From NCBI GenBank assembly GCA_013335405.1, contig JAAXVR010000018.1:1-57946 (forward strand): a stretch of DNA of 57,946 bases. Reading direction: 5' to 3'. The translations under genes were made by a program, and so were the position numbers. How positions within the stretch are numbered: the first letter of the stretch is position 1; the number at the start of each line of letters is the position of its first letter. This stretch comes from Chlorobiaceae bacterium (GTDB lineage: Bacteria > Bacteroidota > Chlorobiia > Chlorobiales > Chlorobiaceae). The notes below the pieces were generated by a model, which was given only the letters and a program-made list of their open reading frames with translations, did no database searches and was not told the origin of the DNA. Shown here piece by piece: positions 8,099 through 18,190 of the stretch.

Positions 8099-8753
8099 TC
8101 GATTTTATTCCTGCTGCTGCAGCTGACGGATCGGATGCCCTGAAAAAAGCCGTTCCGGCAATCAGTGCGTCCGCACCGGCAGATACTACAGAGCCTGCGT
8201 TTTCTTCCGTTATACCGCCATCGACGGCAATGACCATGTCCGGGTTCATCTGCAGGCGCATGCTGTGGAGCTGCCGGATTTTATCGATCGACGAGGGGAT
8301 GAACTTCTGTCCTCCGAAACCGGGGTTCACCGACATGACGAGGACGAGATCGAGGTCGCAGAGGATCGCTTCGAGCACGGAGACAGGCGTTGCGGGGTTG
8401 ATCGAAACGCCGGCTTTGACACCGAAGCTTCTGATGAACTGAACGGTACGGTGCAGGTGGTTGCAGGCTTCCTGGTGCACCGTGATCTGGTGCGAGCCGG
8501 CCTTGACGAAATCTTCGATGTAGCGGTCAGGATCGGCAATCATCAGATGGGTGTCGATGATCATGTTCGTGCAGGATGCGATAGCCTGGACGATGAGAGG
8601 GCCGAACGTGATGTTCGGTACGAACGTGCCATCCATGACATCGCAGTGCATCCAGTCTGCGCCTGCCTTTTCGGCGATCTCGATCGATGAGGCAAGTCGG
8701 GTGAAATCGGCGGAAAGAATCGACGGGGCGAGAAGCGTGGATGTTGCCTGCAT
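8088..8753 (-). CDS. rpe: Ribulose-phosphate 3-epimerase
   Basis: This enzyme interconverts ribulose 5-phosphate and xylulose 5-phosphate. The 221-residue TIM barrel has the full set of family motifs: [12 protein letters not shown], the metal-binding [40 protein letters not shown] and the second metal Asp in VIAVDGGI. I use ATG at 8753; the frame is open to 8852, but the extra 33 residues are not family-like. The stop codon lies inside the end of trpC, giving an 11-bp tail-to-tail overlap. The Omp85 gene lies 76 bp upstream on the same strand. Confidence 0.96.
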   Translation of the reverse strand: MQATSTLLAPSILSADFTRLASSIEIAEKAGADWMHCDVMDGTFVPNITFGPLIVQAIASCTNMIIDTHLMIADPDRYIEDFVKAGSHQITVHQEACNHLHRTVQFIRSFGVKAGVSINPATPVSVLEAILCDLDLVLVMSVNPGFGGQKFIPSSIDKIRQLHSMRLQMNPDMVIAVDGGITEENAGSVVSAGADALIAGTAFFRASDPSAAAAGIKSITR

Positions 8754-8829
8754 GGTGGTGTCTGGTTGTATTGGTATGAACGTGCTCCGGGCCCGCCGGG
8801 CACGGGCAGTTCCCGAAGGCACTAAATAA

Positions 8830-11060
8830 TCAAAAAGCTTCGCCAATTCCAAAACTGAAGGTGAACTCCCCCGGCTTCCAGCGGTTGATCACCCAGGGAT
8901 CTGCTTCGGCGGGGTCATGCACCTTCCATGCGAAATCGAAACGGAACGGACCTACCGGAGAGCCCAGTCTCAATCCGACTCCCACGTCCCATGCGAAATC
9001 ATTCGTCAGGGATTTCAGGGTCAGACCGTAAGGACCGCTCCTGTCCCAGATGTTGCCCGTATCGGAGAAGAAGGTGATGCCTGATGGCTGGCCGAAGAGC
9101 TTGAAGAACTTCATCCTGTATTCGAGGTTGAGTTCGAGTTTGATATCGGCACCGAAATTCGAGGCGGCTTCGCTCGCGCAGCTTGCGGGTCCGAGGGTGT
9201 TGAAAAGCCATCCACGCATGCTGTTCGAGCCGCCGGCATAGAAGCGGCGTTCTTCGGGAGTCGATTGCGCTTTTCCCCAGGGACTCATGTAGCCGGCGAG
9301 AATTCTCCCGGCTATCTGTGTATCAGGTGTGAGATTTTTCGAGAGGCTTAACCCGGATTCGATTTTCATGTACTGCGAATAGGCCGTTCCGAAAATCTGC
9401 GGATCGCTTTCGGTGAATCCGTCGTAGGATTTCGTATCGGCATACTTGTCGAGAAGCCAGGGAAGGAGCCCGGCATGTTCGAGCAGGAGATCGAGGTTCA
9501 TGACTGTTTTTTCAGGCGCCACCTTCTGCCGGTTGGTGTAATTGTACCTGATGCGGAAGGTCTGGTTGATGCGGGTTTCGAGCAGGCTGTCTATGGCAGC
9601 CGCCACTCTTTCCGGCTTGTCGGGATCGATGCCGATGTTGCCCGCAAGCTCGCTTGTGAAGAGCTTCTTGAACCCTCTGATGGAATCCTGCTTGATCGAT
9701 TCGACCTCGAAAAAGTCGAAACTCATCCTGGAAGCATTTGTCAGTTTTGCGCTGTAGGAGCCCCTGAGCAGTGCGTTCCGGCTGGAAAGCAGCACAGGCT
9801 GTTTCATGCTCGAAAATTCTGCGGTCGCGGAATAGAAATTGCCTGGATGCTTCTTGACCGGCATGAGGAGCGTGCTTTTCAGCCGGAATTCGTAAGGGAT
9901 GATCCTGTCGTATTCATCCGGGGTGAGGCTTCCGAGCAGGCGGTCGCTGTAGCCAGCCTGTCTGCCGTACTCCACGGAGGTCTGGAGCTGTTCGGCGGCG
10001 CCGAAGAGGTTTTTGTTCTCGTATGCGAGCGAGCCTCCGTAAAAGAGCGCTCCATAGCGGTTGTCGAGGAGCAGTTTCGGTTCGAACTGATGTTTCGGTG
10101 CCGGTTCGAGGTGGAGGGTTGTACTGAGTTCTCCTGCCCTGACGGAATCGGGGTTGATGTAGATCGATGAAAACATGCCGGTTCCACCGAGGTTTTCGAC
10201 CGTTTTCCTTTCCAGGCTCTGGTTGGTAAGCTCTCCGGGCCTGAATCCGATGGCGGAGGTGATGAGAACGGGTGATACTTTTCCCCTGCCGAATATTTTT
10301 CCTTCGATCCTGTCCTTCGAAAATGTTTTTACACTATTCGAACTGTCGTTTTTAACGGGGTTGTGGACAACCACGTTTACCGGGCCGTACCTGACCTGAC
10401 CGGGCAGGTTTACCCTGAAAAGGACGCCGGCACTGGTTCCCGCAGTATCGATCCTGATACGGATGCTGTCCTGCTGGAAAAGCAGGTAGCCGTTATCCCT
10501 GAAAAACGAGACGCTCCTGTCGCGTTCTTCGATGAGCCGTTCGACGGAAAAGATGTTCTTTACGTTCAGTTTTCTCTGCCGGAGATAATTTTTCCTTACC
10601 GTTTCAGAGAGCGTCTCTATGCCTTCGTAGCGAAGCGAATCGATCCTTGAAGGCTTGTTTTCCCGGATGGTTATCTTCAGGTGGACTTTCCGGCCGTTCT
10701 CCTCTCTGACGATCGAGGTATCTATCTCGGCGGCGAAATATCCCTTGTAGGAATAGAGCTTTTTGATGAGGGCGATGTCTTTCTGGAAACTGTCCGAACT
10801 GAACGGCCTTGGTTTTGAGCCGAAGAGGCCGAGGCCGAGGAATGAGGTGGGCTCCGCGGTGTTTATGACCTGCAGGAGTTCATCGTCCTTGATGGCCTTG
10901 TTTCCCTTGATGGAAATTCTGCCGACAAACGGAACGCCGGGAAGGGCGTCCTGCTCTGCGGTAGCGATCAGAGCGCGGCAGAACAGGAAAAGCAGGAAAA
11001 CTGCGAAAATTAGGGAAGTTTTAACCCCGGAATGCCGGATTTTTTTTAAAAAAAAAACAT
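8830..11060 (-). CDS. Omp85/TamA-like outer-membrane assembly protein with an apparent frameshift in a T10-A8 run after the ATG
   Basis: The frame is open from just after a stop at 11083-11085 to 8830. It encodes POTRA-like repeats (GRISIKGNKAIKDDEL, RIDSLRYEGIETLSE) and then a C-terminal 16-strand Omp85 barrel ending in FSFGIGEAF. Barrel signs include RFYAGGSNSMRGW, the VRGY-type motif of strand beta-6. In that frame no ATG, GTG or TTG occurs until GTG at 10374, about 236 codons in. An ATG at 11058-11060 on the minus strand is followed by ten T and eight A residues and hits TAA after three Phe codons. One extra base in the run would give MFFF..KKIRHSGVKTSLIFAVFLLFLFC, a good signal peptide. 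Size (about 740 residues) suits TamA or a BamA relative. Slippage, frameshifting or a sequencing error are all possible. Confidence 0.8.
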
Positions 11061-11077
11061 ATGGGGCCGTCTTGCAG

Positions 11078-11305
11078 CTAGGTTAACAGTTCTTCGTCAC
11101 CGTATATGAAGTCTTCGTCGGTAGGATAGTCAGGCCAGATTTCCTCGATGCTTTCATACATTTCATCACTTTCGGGAAGGTCGTTGATGTTGTCGATCAC
11201 CTGCTGAGGCGCACCGGTGCGGTTTGCGTAATTGATCAGTTCATCTTTGGTGACCGGCCACGGAGCATCGGCAATATAACGGGCGAGATCTAAATTCCAG
11301 TACAT
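11078..11305 (-). CDS. Small acidic DUF2795-type protein
   Basis: The 75-residue product begins MYWNLDLARYIADAPWPVTK and has the DUF2795 pattern: a short helix, DELINYANRTGAPQQVI, then NDLPESDEMYESIEEIWPDYP. The C-terminal third is very acidic. Small proteins of this kind occur widely in bacteria and have no established function; a compact helical fold is likely. It sits 18 bp downstream of the M23 peptidase gene and 17 bp ahead of the ATG proposed for the Omp85 gene, so the three probably form one transcript. Confidence 0.8.
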   Translation of the reverse strand: MYWNLDLARYIADAPWPVTKDELINYANRTGAPQQVIDNINDLPESDEMYESIEEIWPDYPTDEDFIYGDEELLT

Positions 11306-11323
11306 ACTGCGTTTTTCTTTCGT

Positions 11324-12055
11324 TTAAGAGTTGTTGTCGGTTTTTTCCGGATCGTTCTTGTCAGTCATCATCTTCTCCGGTGAACCGTCGAAATAGGCAA
11401 CGGGATTGACGTGGACGCCGTTTTTCATCACTTCGTAATGAAGATGGGGTCCGGTGGACATTCCCGTGTTTCCCGACAGGGCAATGATGTCGCCGCGATG
11501 TATCCTCTGTCCTGCGCGCACAATCGCTTTCGAAAGGTGGGCATAGGTTGTCCTGAAGCCATAGCCGTGGGTGATGGTGACTTTCTGGCCGTAACCGCCT
11601 TCCCATCCCGCAAAGGAAACGACACCGTCGCCGGTTGCCAGCACTTTTGTTCCCGACGACACCGAAATATCGACACCCGCGTGGAACAGCGTGGTCCTGC
11701 GGATCGGATGCACCCTCATTCCGAACTCACTGGAAATGGGGCCGTTCAGAGGCCTGATGCTCGGTATGCTTTCGCTGAAGGGGGTGGGATTGGAAATATC
11801 GGCAAGTTCAATGCGTTCGGGGGTATGTGCGTTCTGGTTGTCTATCTGGAGGATCAGGTTTTCGATCATTTCCTCGGTTGTGGTCAGGAGGCCTTCAGCG
11901 GTTTTTTTCGCTACGGGCTCTTTTTCTCCGCATGCTGCAGGAGCCGGCTGGAACAGGAGTGCAAGGACGATGAGCAAGGGCGCGGCAAATCTGCAGGAAA
12001 TAATCCGACGCTGTGAATTTCCGCAATGAGGTGAGGGGGTTGCGATCAGGTTCAT
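11324..12055 (-). CDS. Secreted M23-family (LytM-type) peptidase
   Basis: The 243-residue precursor has a long signal region (residues about 20-42, PLLIVLALLFQPAPAA) with an AxA-type cleavage site and no proper lipobox before the Cys. A coiled segment (TEEMIENLILQIDN) separates it from the peptidase domain at about 105-220. Zinc and catalytic residues are visible in FHAGVDI (H-x3-D), TYAHLSK and GPHLHYEV (H-x-H), so the enzyme should be active. It would cut peptidoglycan cross-bridges in the periplasm. It heads a likely operon with the DUF2795 and Omp85 genes, suggesting an envelope-building context. Confidence 0.9.
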   Translation of the reverse strand: MNLIATPSPHCGNSQRRIISCRFAAPLLIVLALLFQPAPAACGEKEPVAKKTAEGLLTTTEEMIENLILQIDNQNAHTPERIELADISNPTPFSESIPSIRPLNGPISSEFGMRVHPIRRTTLFHAGVDISVSSGTKVLATGDGVVSFAGWEGGYGQKVTITHGYGFRTTYAHLSKAIVRAGQRIHRGDIIALSGNTGMSTGPHLHYEVMKNGVHVNPVAYFDGSPEKMMTDKNDPEKTDNNS

Positions 12056-12159
12056 AACTGATATGGTACGTTAACGTTGTCGGGATTGATTTCTCGTGAC
12101 AGTGCGTAGTAAACCATCATTAGCGAAAATATAAAAAACTTTTTCTTATATGGTAGCGA

Positions 12160-14994
12160 TTAGTGGGCTTCGAGCCAGTTTTTTCCGATACCGGTGTCGA
12201 CTTCCACCGGGACGTTCTGCAGTCCGCAGATTTCCGCCGCATCGATCATCGCCTTTCTCACGAGCTCTTCCAGGGCAAGTTTTTCCTGTTCGTCCGTTTC
12301 GAAAAGCAGCTCGTCGTGAACCTGAAGAAGCATGGAGGATTTCATGTCGAGTCCGTTCATCCGTTCCCGGCAGAGGTTCATCGCGCATTTGATGATATCG
12401 GCTGCGGTTCCCTGGATCGGGGTGTTCATTGCCGCCCGTTCTGCGGCGTTGCGGATGCCGGCATTCCGGCTGTTGAGGTCGGGCAGATACCTGCGCCTTC
12501 CGAGCAGGGTCGTGACATATCCGTTTTCTCTTCCGGTTTCGACGATATCCTGGAGGGAGCGGAAGAGACCGGGATATTTCGATTTGTAAGTCCTGATGAT
12601 CGTATCGGCTTCGGAGCGCGGGATGTTGAGCCTTCTGGAGAGGCCATACGGCATGATACCGTAGAGCACGCCGAAGTTCACCTCCTTGGCTTTGCGCCGC
12701 ATGTCGCCGGTAACTTCATCCGTGCCGAATATCACCTTTGCCGTTGCGGCGTGGATATCCTCGCGGTTCCGGAAGGCGTCGATGAGTTTGGGGTCTCCCG
12801 AAATTTCAGCTGCAATTCTGAGTTCTATCTGGGAGTAGTCTGCCGAAAGCAGCGATTTTTCAGGGGAGGACGGAATGAAAGCCCGGCGAATTTCCTTGCC
12901 GAGCGTTGTACGGATGGGTATGTTCTGCAGGTTTGGTCCGGATGAGGAGAGCCTGCCAGTGGCCGTCACATGCTGGTTGAACGAGGTGTGCACCCTTCCG
13001 GTCAGAGGATTGACCATCTGGGGCAGCGCGTCGATATAAGTGGTCTTGAGTTTCTGCAGGCTTCTGTACTCGAGCAGGTCGCTTGCCACCGGGTGCAGCG
13101 GTGCGAGCTCCTCGAGCACTTCGACGTTCGTCGAAAAACCGGTTTTCGTGGCTTTTTTCGCGGGCAGGCCAAGTACCTCGAAGAGAATATGCGCGAGCTG
13201 TTTCGGCGAGTCGATATTGAAGAGCGTTCCGGCCGAGCCGTAAATTTTTTCTTTCAGGAGCTCGAGATGCTTTTCCACGGTCACCGACGTCTTTGCGAGG
13301 TGCTCCTCATCGATCGAGATCCCTTCGAACTCCATGGCGGCCAGGACGGAAACGAGCGGGAACTCTATGTTTTCACACAGCCAGCGGAGTTTTTCCTCAC
13401 CTTCGAATTTTTCGCGGAAGACCTCTTCGAGCCTGAGGGCGATATCGGCATCCTGACAGGCATAGTCGCGCAGTTTCAGGGGATCGACCTCGAAGATGCC
13501 GATCTTCTGTTTGCCCGTGCCGACCAGTTCGTCGAAGGTTGTGGTCCTGTAGCCGAGATGACGTGCGGCAAGATCGTCGAGGTTGTGCCTTTGCTCCGGA
13601 TCGGACACGTAGCTTGCCAGCATGGTGTCGAAGCCTACCGGACCGAGATCGATCCCGTACTTTTTCAGGACGAGGATGTCGTATTTCAGGTTCTGTCCGC
13701 TTTTGGGAAGCTCGGGGTTTTCCAGTAACGGCCTGAGCCGTTCGAGGGTTTTGCGGGTATCGAGGGCCCCTTCGCCGAAATACAGGAAACAGGCTTTGCC
13801 TCGGACTGCGGAAATCGAAATGCCGGCAAGTTCTGCTTTGAAGGTATCGAGGCTGGTCGTTTCGGTATCGATTGCGAAACGCTTCGTGCTTTCGAGCGAA
13901 TGGATGAGCTTTTCGAGCCCCTCACCGGTGCTGACAAGGGTGTAGTCTGCCGGGATCTCTTCCCTGGCAGGCTGGTCCGGCTGAACGTCAGGGAGTGCCG
14001 ATCCTTCTGCGGGCTCGGGAGCTTTTTCCGATTCCTGAAGCTGTATTCCGGGGTAGAGTGCCCTGACCCTCGCGGCGATGCTCCTGAGCTCGAGCTTTTC
14101 GAGAAGCGGCATCAGTCTGCCGCTGTCCGGTTCCCCGCATTCAAGTTTTTCAAGGGGGAGGTCGATATCGATATCGGTGCGGATTTGCACCAGAGTTCTG
14201 ACAAGTTCCAGTTTCGGCAGGAAATCGGAGAGGCTTTGCCTGACTTTCGGCGAGACGTCGGCAAGGTTCCGGTAGATATTGTCGATCGAACCGAATTTAT
14301 GGAGCAGCGCCGAAGCGGTTTTGGGGCCGATGCCTTTCGCTCCCGGAATGTTGTCCGATGTGTCGCCGCAGAGCGTGAGGAGTTCTGTGAAGAGCTCCGG
14401 ACCGACACCGTAGATCTCTTCGATCTCCGTTCTGCCGAGAAGCTCGAGCTCGTTCTGGTTTTTGCCCGGCCTGAGTATCCTGGTGCCGTCGTGAACCAGC
14501 TGGGAAAGGTCTTTGTCAGGGGTGACGATATAGACGGTGCACTCCTGTTCGAATTTGCGGGATGCGGTGCCGATGAGATCGTCAGCTTCGAAACCGGGGT
14601 ACTTGATGAGCGGGATATCGAATGCCGCGAGCAGTTCGAAAACCGTTTCGAGCTGACAGATGAGGTCCTCGGGAGGCGCAGGGCGGTTTGCCTTGTAATC
14701 GGCGAAGAGGTCATGCCTGAAGGTTTTCTCCCTGCTGTCGAAAGCACAGGCGAGGTAGTGCGGTCTGTAGGTTTCGAGGATCTTCAGCAGTGCGCTGGCG
14801 AAGCCGTAAACCGCCCCGGTAGGCATGCCCGCCCTGTTTTTCATGCCTGCCCGCTGCAGGGCGAAAAACGCCCTGTAGACCAGCGCCATGCCGTCGAGCA
14901 GGAAGAGGTCCGGCTTTTGCTGCGGGGTTTGTCTCTCTTCGGCTGTTGCGCCGTCCTCTTCCGGAGGAAAGAAAGCGAGCTGGTTTTCGTTCAT
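12160..14994 (-). CDS. polA: DNA polymerase I
   Basis: All three classical domains are present in 944 residues. The 5'-3' nuclease (about 28-300) has LFLLDGMALVYRAFFAL, GFEADDLIG, VTPDKDLSQLV and GDTSDNIPGAKGIGPKTA. The 3'-5' proofreading domain (about 355-530) keeps its metal ligands in FAIDTETTSLD and the later CQDAD. The polymerase domain carries the A, B and C motifs: SADYSQIELRIAAE, REVNFGVLYG-like KAKEVNFGVLYG, and LLQVHDELLFE. The N-terminus has about 25 extra residues before the nuclease. Its ATG overlaps the stop of pheA by four bases. Confidence 0.97.
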   Translation of the reverse strand: MNENQLAFFPPEEDGATAEERQTPQQKPDLFLLDGMALVYRAFFALQRAGMKNRAGMPTGAVYGFASALLKILETYRPHYLACAFDSREKTFRHDLFADYKANRPAPPEDLICQLETVFELLAAFDIPLIKYPGFEADDLIGTASRKFEQECTVYIVTPDKDLSQLVHDGTRILRPGKNQNELELLGRTEIEEIYGVGPELFTELLTLCGDTSDNIPGAKGIGPKTASALLHKFGSIDNIYRNLADVSPKVRQSLSDFLPKLELVRTLVQIRTDIDIDLPLEKLECGEPDSGRLMPLLEKLELRSIAARVRALYPGIQLQESEKAPEPAEGSALPDVQPDQPAREEIPADYTLVSTGEGLEKLIHSLESTKRFAIDTETTSLDTFKAELAGISISAVRGKACFLYFGEGALDTRKTLERLRPLLENPELPKSGQNLKYDILVLKKYGIDLGPVGFDTMLASYVSDPEQRHNLDDLAARHLGYRTTTFDELVGTGKQKIGIFEVDPLKLRDYACQDADIALRLEEVFREKFEGEEKLRWLCENIEFPLVSVLAAMEFEGISIDEEHLAKTSVTVEKHLELLKEKIYGSAGTLFNIDSPKQLAHILFEVLGLPAKKATKTGFSTNVEVLEELAPLHPVASDLLEYRSLQKLKTTYIDALPQMVNPLTGRVHTSFNQHVTATGRLSSSGPNLQNIPIRTTLGKEIRRAFIPSSPEKSLLSADYSQIELRIAAEISGDPKLIDAFRNREDIHAATAKVIFGTDEVTGDMRRKAKEVNFGVLYGIMPYGLSRRLNIPRSEADTIIRTYKSKYPGLFRSLQDIVETGRENGYVTTLLGRRRYLPDLNSRNAGIRNAAERAAMNTPIQGTAADIIKCAMNLCRERMNGLDMKSSMLLQVHDELLFETDEQEKLALEELVRKAMIDAAEICGLQNVPVEVDTGIGKNWLEAH

Positions 14995-15833
14995 TTACCG
15001 ATCACTCCGTAACTTCCCAGGACTTTGACCATCGTGGCGAATTCCCGCAGATGTCCCAGTGCGTTCCGGATGTTTTCGTCGTCCTTGTGGCCGATGAAGT
15101 CTACGTAGAAAAGATATTCGAAGGCTTTTTTCCTGAACGGCCTCGATTCGATCTTCGTCAGGTCGATATCGCGCATGGCGAGCGTGGCGAGGGCCTTGAA
15201 CAGGGAGCCCGGCGTGTTCGGAAGCGTGAAGACCATGGAGGTCTTGCAGCGTGACGTATCCTGTTCAGCTTCCAGAGGGGGAGCGCAGGGCGGCACATTG
15301 CGGGTTATGCAGAAGAAGCGGGTAATGTTCCATTCCTCGTCGGCAAGGTTTTCCTGCAGGATTTCGAGGCCGTAAAGCTCTGCGGCCCGTTTCGATGCGA
15401 TGGCGAGGTGACGGGCATTGTTTGCGGCCGCTATCATTTTGGCGCTGCCTGCGGTGTCGTAGGCCGCTTCAGCCGTGAGCCACCGGTGGGTGGCGAAAAA
15501 ATTGCGGCACTGGGAGAGAGCCTGCGGGTGGGAGAGCACCTTTTCGGCTTTTTCCGTCGATGCGCCATGCAGGCCGAGAAGGCAGTGCTCCACTTTCACG
15601 AGGGTTTCCGCAACGATCGCGACCGGGTGCTGGAGGAGCAGGTCGTAATTCTGATGGATGCTCCCTCCAAGAGAATTTTCAATGGGAATGACGGCATAAT
15701 CGGCCTCGCGGCTTTCGACAGCGGCAAAAACCTCTTCGAACGAACCGAACGGCTTCGGTTCCCCGATCCTGAGAGCGGCTATTTCGCTGTAAGCCCCGGG
15801 CTCCCCCTGATAGGCTGTCAATACGTTTGTCAT
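14991..15833 (-). CDS. pheA: Prephenate dehydratase with C-terminal ACT domain
   Basis: PheA converts prephenate to phenylpyruvate in phenylalanine synthesis. The 280-residue protein has the catalytic domain at about 5-185 ([29 protein letters not shown], the substrate-binding NITRFF) and an ACT domain at about 198-275 ([16 protein letters not shown] and the Phe-binding ESRP motif). No chorismate mutase domain is fused. Feedback inhibition by phenylalanine through the ACT domain is expected from the family. Its stop overlaps the polA start as ATGA, an odd functional pairing. Confidence 0.96.
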   Translation of the reverse strand: MTNVLTAYQGEPGAYSEIAALRIGEPKPFGSFEEVFAAVESREADYAVIPIENSLGGSIHQNYDLLLQHPVAIVAETLVKVEHCLLGLHGASTEKAEKVLSHPQALSQCRNFFATHRWLTAEAAYDTAGSAKMIAAANNARHLAIASKRAAELYGLEILQENLADEEWNITRFFCITRNVPPCAPPLEAEQDTSRCKTSMVFTLPNTPGSLFKALATLAMRDIDLTKIESRPFRKKAFEYLFYVDFIGHKDDENIRNALGHLREFATMVKVLGSYGVIGK

Positions 15834-15944
15834 TATTTCCTCTTGTTATTAACTTTACCTGTCAGATTTGATTTATTTAAAGAAAATAAATCTATTATCA
15901 TAGACGGGCTTTCGGGGCGTCACATTAATCAGCGGTTTTTCATC

Positions 15945-16697
15945 ATGTCAGGACATAGTAAATGGGCCACCATTAAAAGGAAAAAGGCGGCCACCGACCA
16001 GAAAAGGGGCAATCTGTTCACCAAACTGGTCAAGGAGATCACGATTGCAGCAAAAATGGGCGGCGGCGATCCGTCGGGCAATCCCCGGCTTCGCCTCGCC
16101 ATCGATACGGCGCGGTCGAATTCCATGCCCATGGACAACATCCAGCGGGCAATAAAGAAAGGTACCGGAGAACTCGACGGCGTCACGTACGACGAGATCA
16201 CCTACGAAGGGTACGGCCCGGCAGGCATAGCGCTGATCGTCGAAACCGCTACGGACAACCGCAACCGGACCGTTGCCGACATGCGCCACATCATGAGCCG
16301 CAACAACGGTTCTCTCGGCGAAAGCGGCAGCGTGAGCTGGATGTTCCAGCGCAAGGGGAGCGTGGACGTGCCGAAGGGCGCCGCAAGCGAGGAAGGGCTG
16401 ATGGAGCTTCTGCTGGATGCCGGTCTCGAGGACCTGGACAGTGACGACGAACACTACTTCACCGTGATCTGCGACGTCAGGGATCTCGAAAGCGTCAAAA
16501 AGAATCTCGAAAGCTCTGCAATCGCCTTCGAGAATGCCAGAATCGATTTCATACCGGAAAACTATATCGAGCTCGAAGCCGAAGATGCCCGGAAAGTCAT
16601 CAAGCTGATCGATGCCCTCGAGAGCAACGATGACGTTCAGGTTGTCTACAGCAACATGGAGATCAGCGAAAGCGCCATGAACAGCTTAAACGATTAG
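15945..16697 (+). CDS. YebC/TACO1-family protein
   Basis: The 250-residue protein begins [20 protein letters not shown], the family hallmark, and continues through [23 protein letters not shown], the [14 protein letters not shown] strand and [13 protein letters not shown]. Members have been described both as transcriptional regulators and as translation factors that relieve ribosome stalling; the long form seen here cannot be assigned to one role by eye. The frame is open far upstream (15408), but only because it lies opposite pheA. It is followed four bases later by ruvC, a common linkage. Confidence 0.95.
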   Translation: MSGHSKWATIKRKKAATDQKRGNLFTKLVKEITIAAKMGGGDPSGNPRLRLAIDTARSNSMPMDNIQRAIKKGTGELDGVTYDEITYEGYGPAGIALIVETATDNRNRTVADMRHIMSRNNGSLGESGSVSWMFQRKGSVDVPKGAASEEGLMELLLDAGLEDLDSDDEHYFTVICDVRDLESVKKNLESSAIAFENARIDFIPENYIELEAEDARKVIKLIDALESNDDVQVVYSNMEISESAMNSLND

Positions 16698-16701
16698 GCC
16701 G

Positions 16702-17268
16702 ATGGTCGTGCTCGGGATCGATCCCGGAAGCCTGAACACCGGGTACGGTGTCGTCAGAAGCAGCGGCGGAGCGTTGACATCGCTTGCCTGCGGAGTCATA
16801 AGGCTTCAGCCGGTCCAGAGCCATGCGGAGCGCATCGGGCGGATCTACCGGGAACTCGACAAAATTATCGAGGCATACAGGCCGCAAAGGGCGGTGCTCG
16901 AAACGGTTTTTCTCTGCAGGAACGTGCAGTCGGCCCTCAAACTGGGCCAGGTCCGCGGGGCGGTGATCGCTCTTGCGATGAACAGGGGCCTCGAACTGCA
17001 CGAATATGCGCCACGTGAAGTAAAGCTTGCCATGACCGGCAGGGGTTCGGCGACAAAAGAGCAGGTATCGTTCATGGTAACAAGAATGCTGGGATTCGAA
17101 ACGCCTCCGGAACCCTATGATATCACCGATGCCCTCGGTATCGCCCTGTGCGATCTTTCGAGGGCGGGCAACCCGGATTCCCTTTCCCGGGCGGGGAACG
17201 GGGCTCGATCGGGAAAGGGCGGCTGGTCCAGCTTCGTTCGGGACTCTCCCCACATGGTCATCCGTTGA
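16702..17268 (+). CDS. ruvC: Holliday-junction resolvase RuvC
   Basis: RuvC cuts Holliday junctions symmetrically with RuvAB. In the 188-residue protein the four acidic active-site residues are visible at the expected spacing: Asp7 (LGIDPGS), Glu67 (VLETVFL), Asp140 and Asp143 ([10 protein letters not shown]). The C-terminal tail from about residue 153 is Ser/Arg/Gly-rich and looks unstructured. It follows yebC by four bases; ruvB is separate at 48441 and ruvA is not in the window. The next gene's frame is already open within its 3' end, but that gene starts later. Confidence 0.96.
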   Translation: MVVLGIDPGSLNTGYGVVRSSGGALTSLACGVIRLQPVQSHAERIGRIYRELDKIIEAYRPQRAVLETVFLCRNVQSALKLGQVRGAVIALAMNRGLELHEYAPREVKLAMTGRGSATKEQVSFMVTRMLGFETPPEPYDITDALGIALCDLSRAGNPDSLSRAGNGARSGKGGWSSFVRDSPHMVIR

Positions 17269-17344
17269 GGGAGAGCGCTTCCCTTCGGGAACACAGGATT
17301 GTTGTGCAATAGTTTTTCTGACTGAATTCTTAACAAGAACAGAC

Positions 17345-17899
17345 GTGGAAGGCCGTATAATCAATCTGCCGAATTTTCTCAGTTTCCTGAGGATACTGCT
17401 GATACCCTGGTTCCTCTATTTTTTCCATACGGGGCACCTTACCATTGCCATCGTCATCATGATCGTTGCCGTGCTGAGCGACTGGTTCGACGGCCGAGCC
17501 GCCAGATGGACCAACGATGTGTCGGAGATGGGTAAAATACTCGATCCCCTTGCAGACAAACTCTGCCTTGCAAGTGTTGCGGTTTATTTTTTCTGGGTGG
17601 GGCAGCTTCCGCTCTGGTTCGTAATTTTCGCAGTCTTCAGAGACGTTCTGATTTTTGCCGGCGCTGCATATGTCAGGATGAAGCACTCTGTCGTGACGAC
17701 CTCCCTCTGGCCAGGCAAATGGGCAGTAGGTTTCGTTTCGATGATGTTTATTGTCATGGTCTGGCCCATACCGCTCTTTACCCGTTACCCGGTCAAGGAA
17801 ATTTTCCTCTACCTTTCCACCATCACCCTGTTCTACTCTTTCCTGCTCTATTGCATGAGGTTCTGGAAAATCCACAAGGGAGAGGATTACAAGCCCTGA
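17345..17899 (+). CDS. pgsA: CDP-alcohol phosphatidyltransferase (probably PgsA)
   Basis: This integral membrane enzyme carries the complete CDP-alcohol signature D-G-x2-A-R-x8-G-x3-D-x3-D at residues 49-71 (Asp49, Gly50, Ala53, Arg54, Gly63, Asp67, Asp71), with Asp46 just before. Five or six hydrophobic helices span the 184 residues. NLPNFLSFLRILLIPW at the start is typical of phosphatidylglycerophosphate synthase, which makes PGP from CDP-diacylglycerol and glycerol 3-phosphate. Cardiolipin synthase of the same family is the alternative. No ATG precedes the conserved region, so GTG at 17345 is the likely start. Confidence 0.85.
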   Translation: MEGRIINLPNFLSFLRILLIPWFLYFFHTGHLTIAIVIMIVAVLSDWFDGRAARWTNDVSEMGKILDPLADKLCLASVAVYFFWVGQLPLWFVIFAVFRDVLIFAGAAYVRMKHSVVTTSLWPGKWAVGFVSMMFIVMVWPIPLFTRYPVKEIFLYLSTITLFYSFLLYCMRFWKIHKGEDYKP

Positions 17900-18000
17900 T
17901 CCACCGCACTACGTTTCTATTCGCATTATTTCATCAGGAAATCTTATCTGCTTTCATTTCAACCGGATGCCGGATTTATCCCCATCCGGATATTGATAAC

Positions 18001-18031
18001 TTTTCATGAACTCATCAGCAGTTCATGAAAA
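18001..18031. promoter_or_regulatory. Perfect 12-bp inverted repeat, 7-nt spacer
   Basis: TTTTCATGAACT and AGTTCATGAAAA are exact reverse complements separated by CATCAGC. It lies between the convergent pgsA and lpxC-fabZ genes, 102 bp past the former. The stem is only moderately G+C and no U-tract follows on either strand, so it is a poor terminator. It may be an operator or a weak bidirectional 3'-end hairpin. Confidence 0.45.
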
Positions 18032-18190
18032 AGTTGTATAACGTATTATAAAAAGGGAAGATACTCTGTTTAACAGAGTTTAATGGAAGGGGAGCCGAAA
18101 TGTTGACAACTTGTGGACAGGGATTTCGCAACCGTCCGGTCGCCGGTGTTTTGCCGGTCAGTGGACGATTGCGTGGTTGCCCATGGTTGC

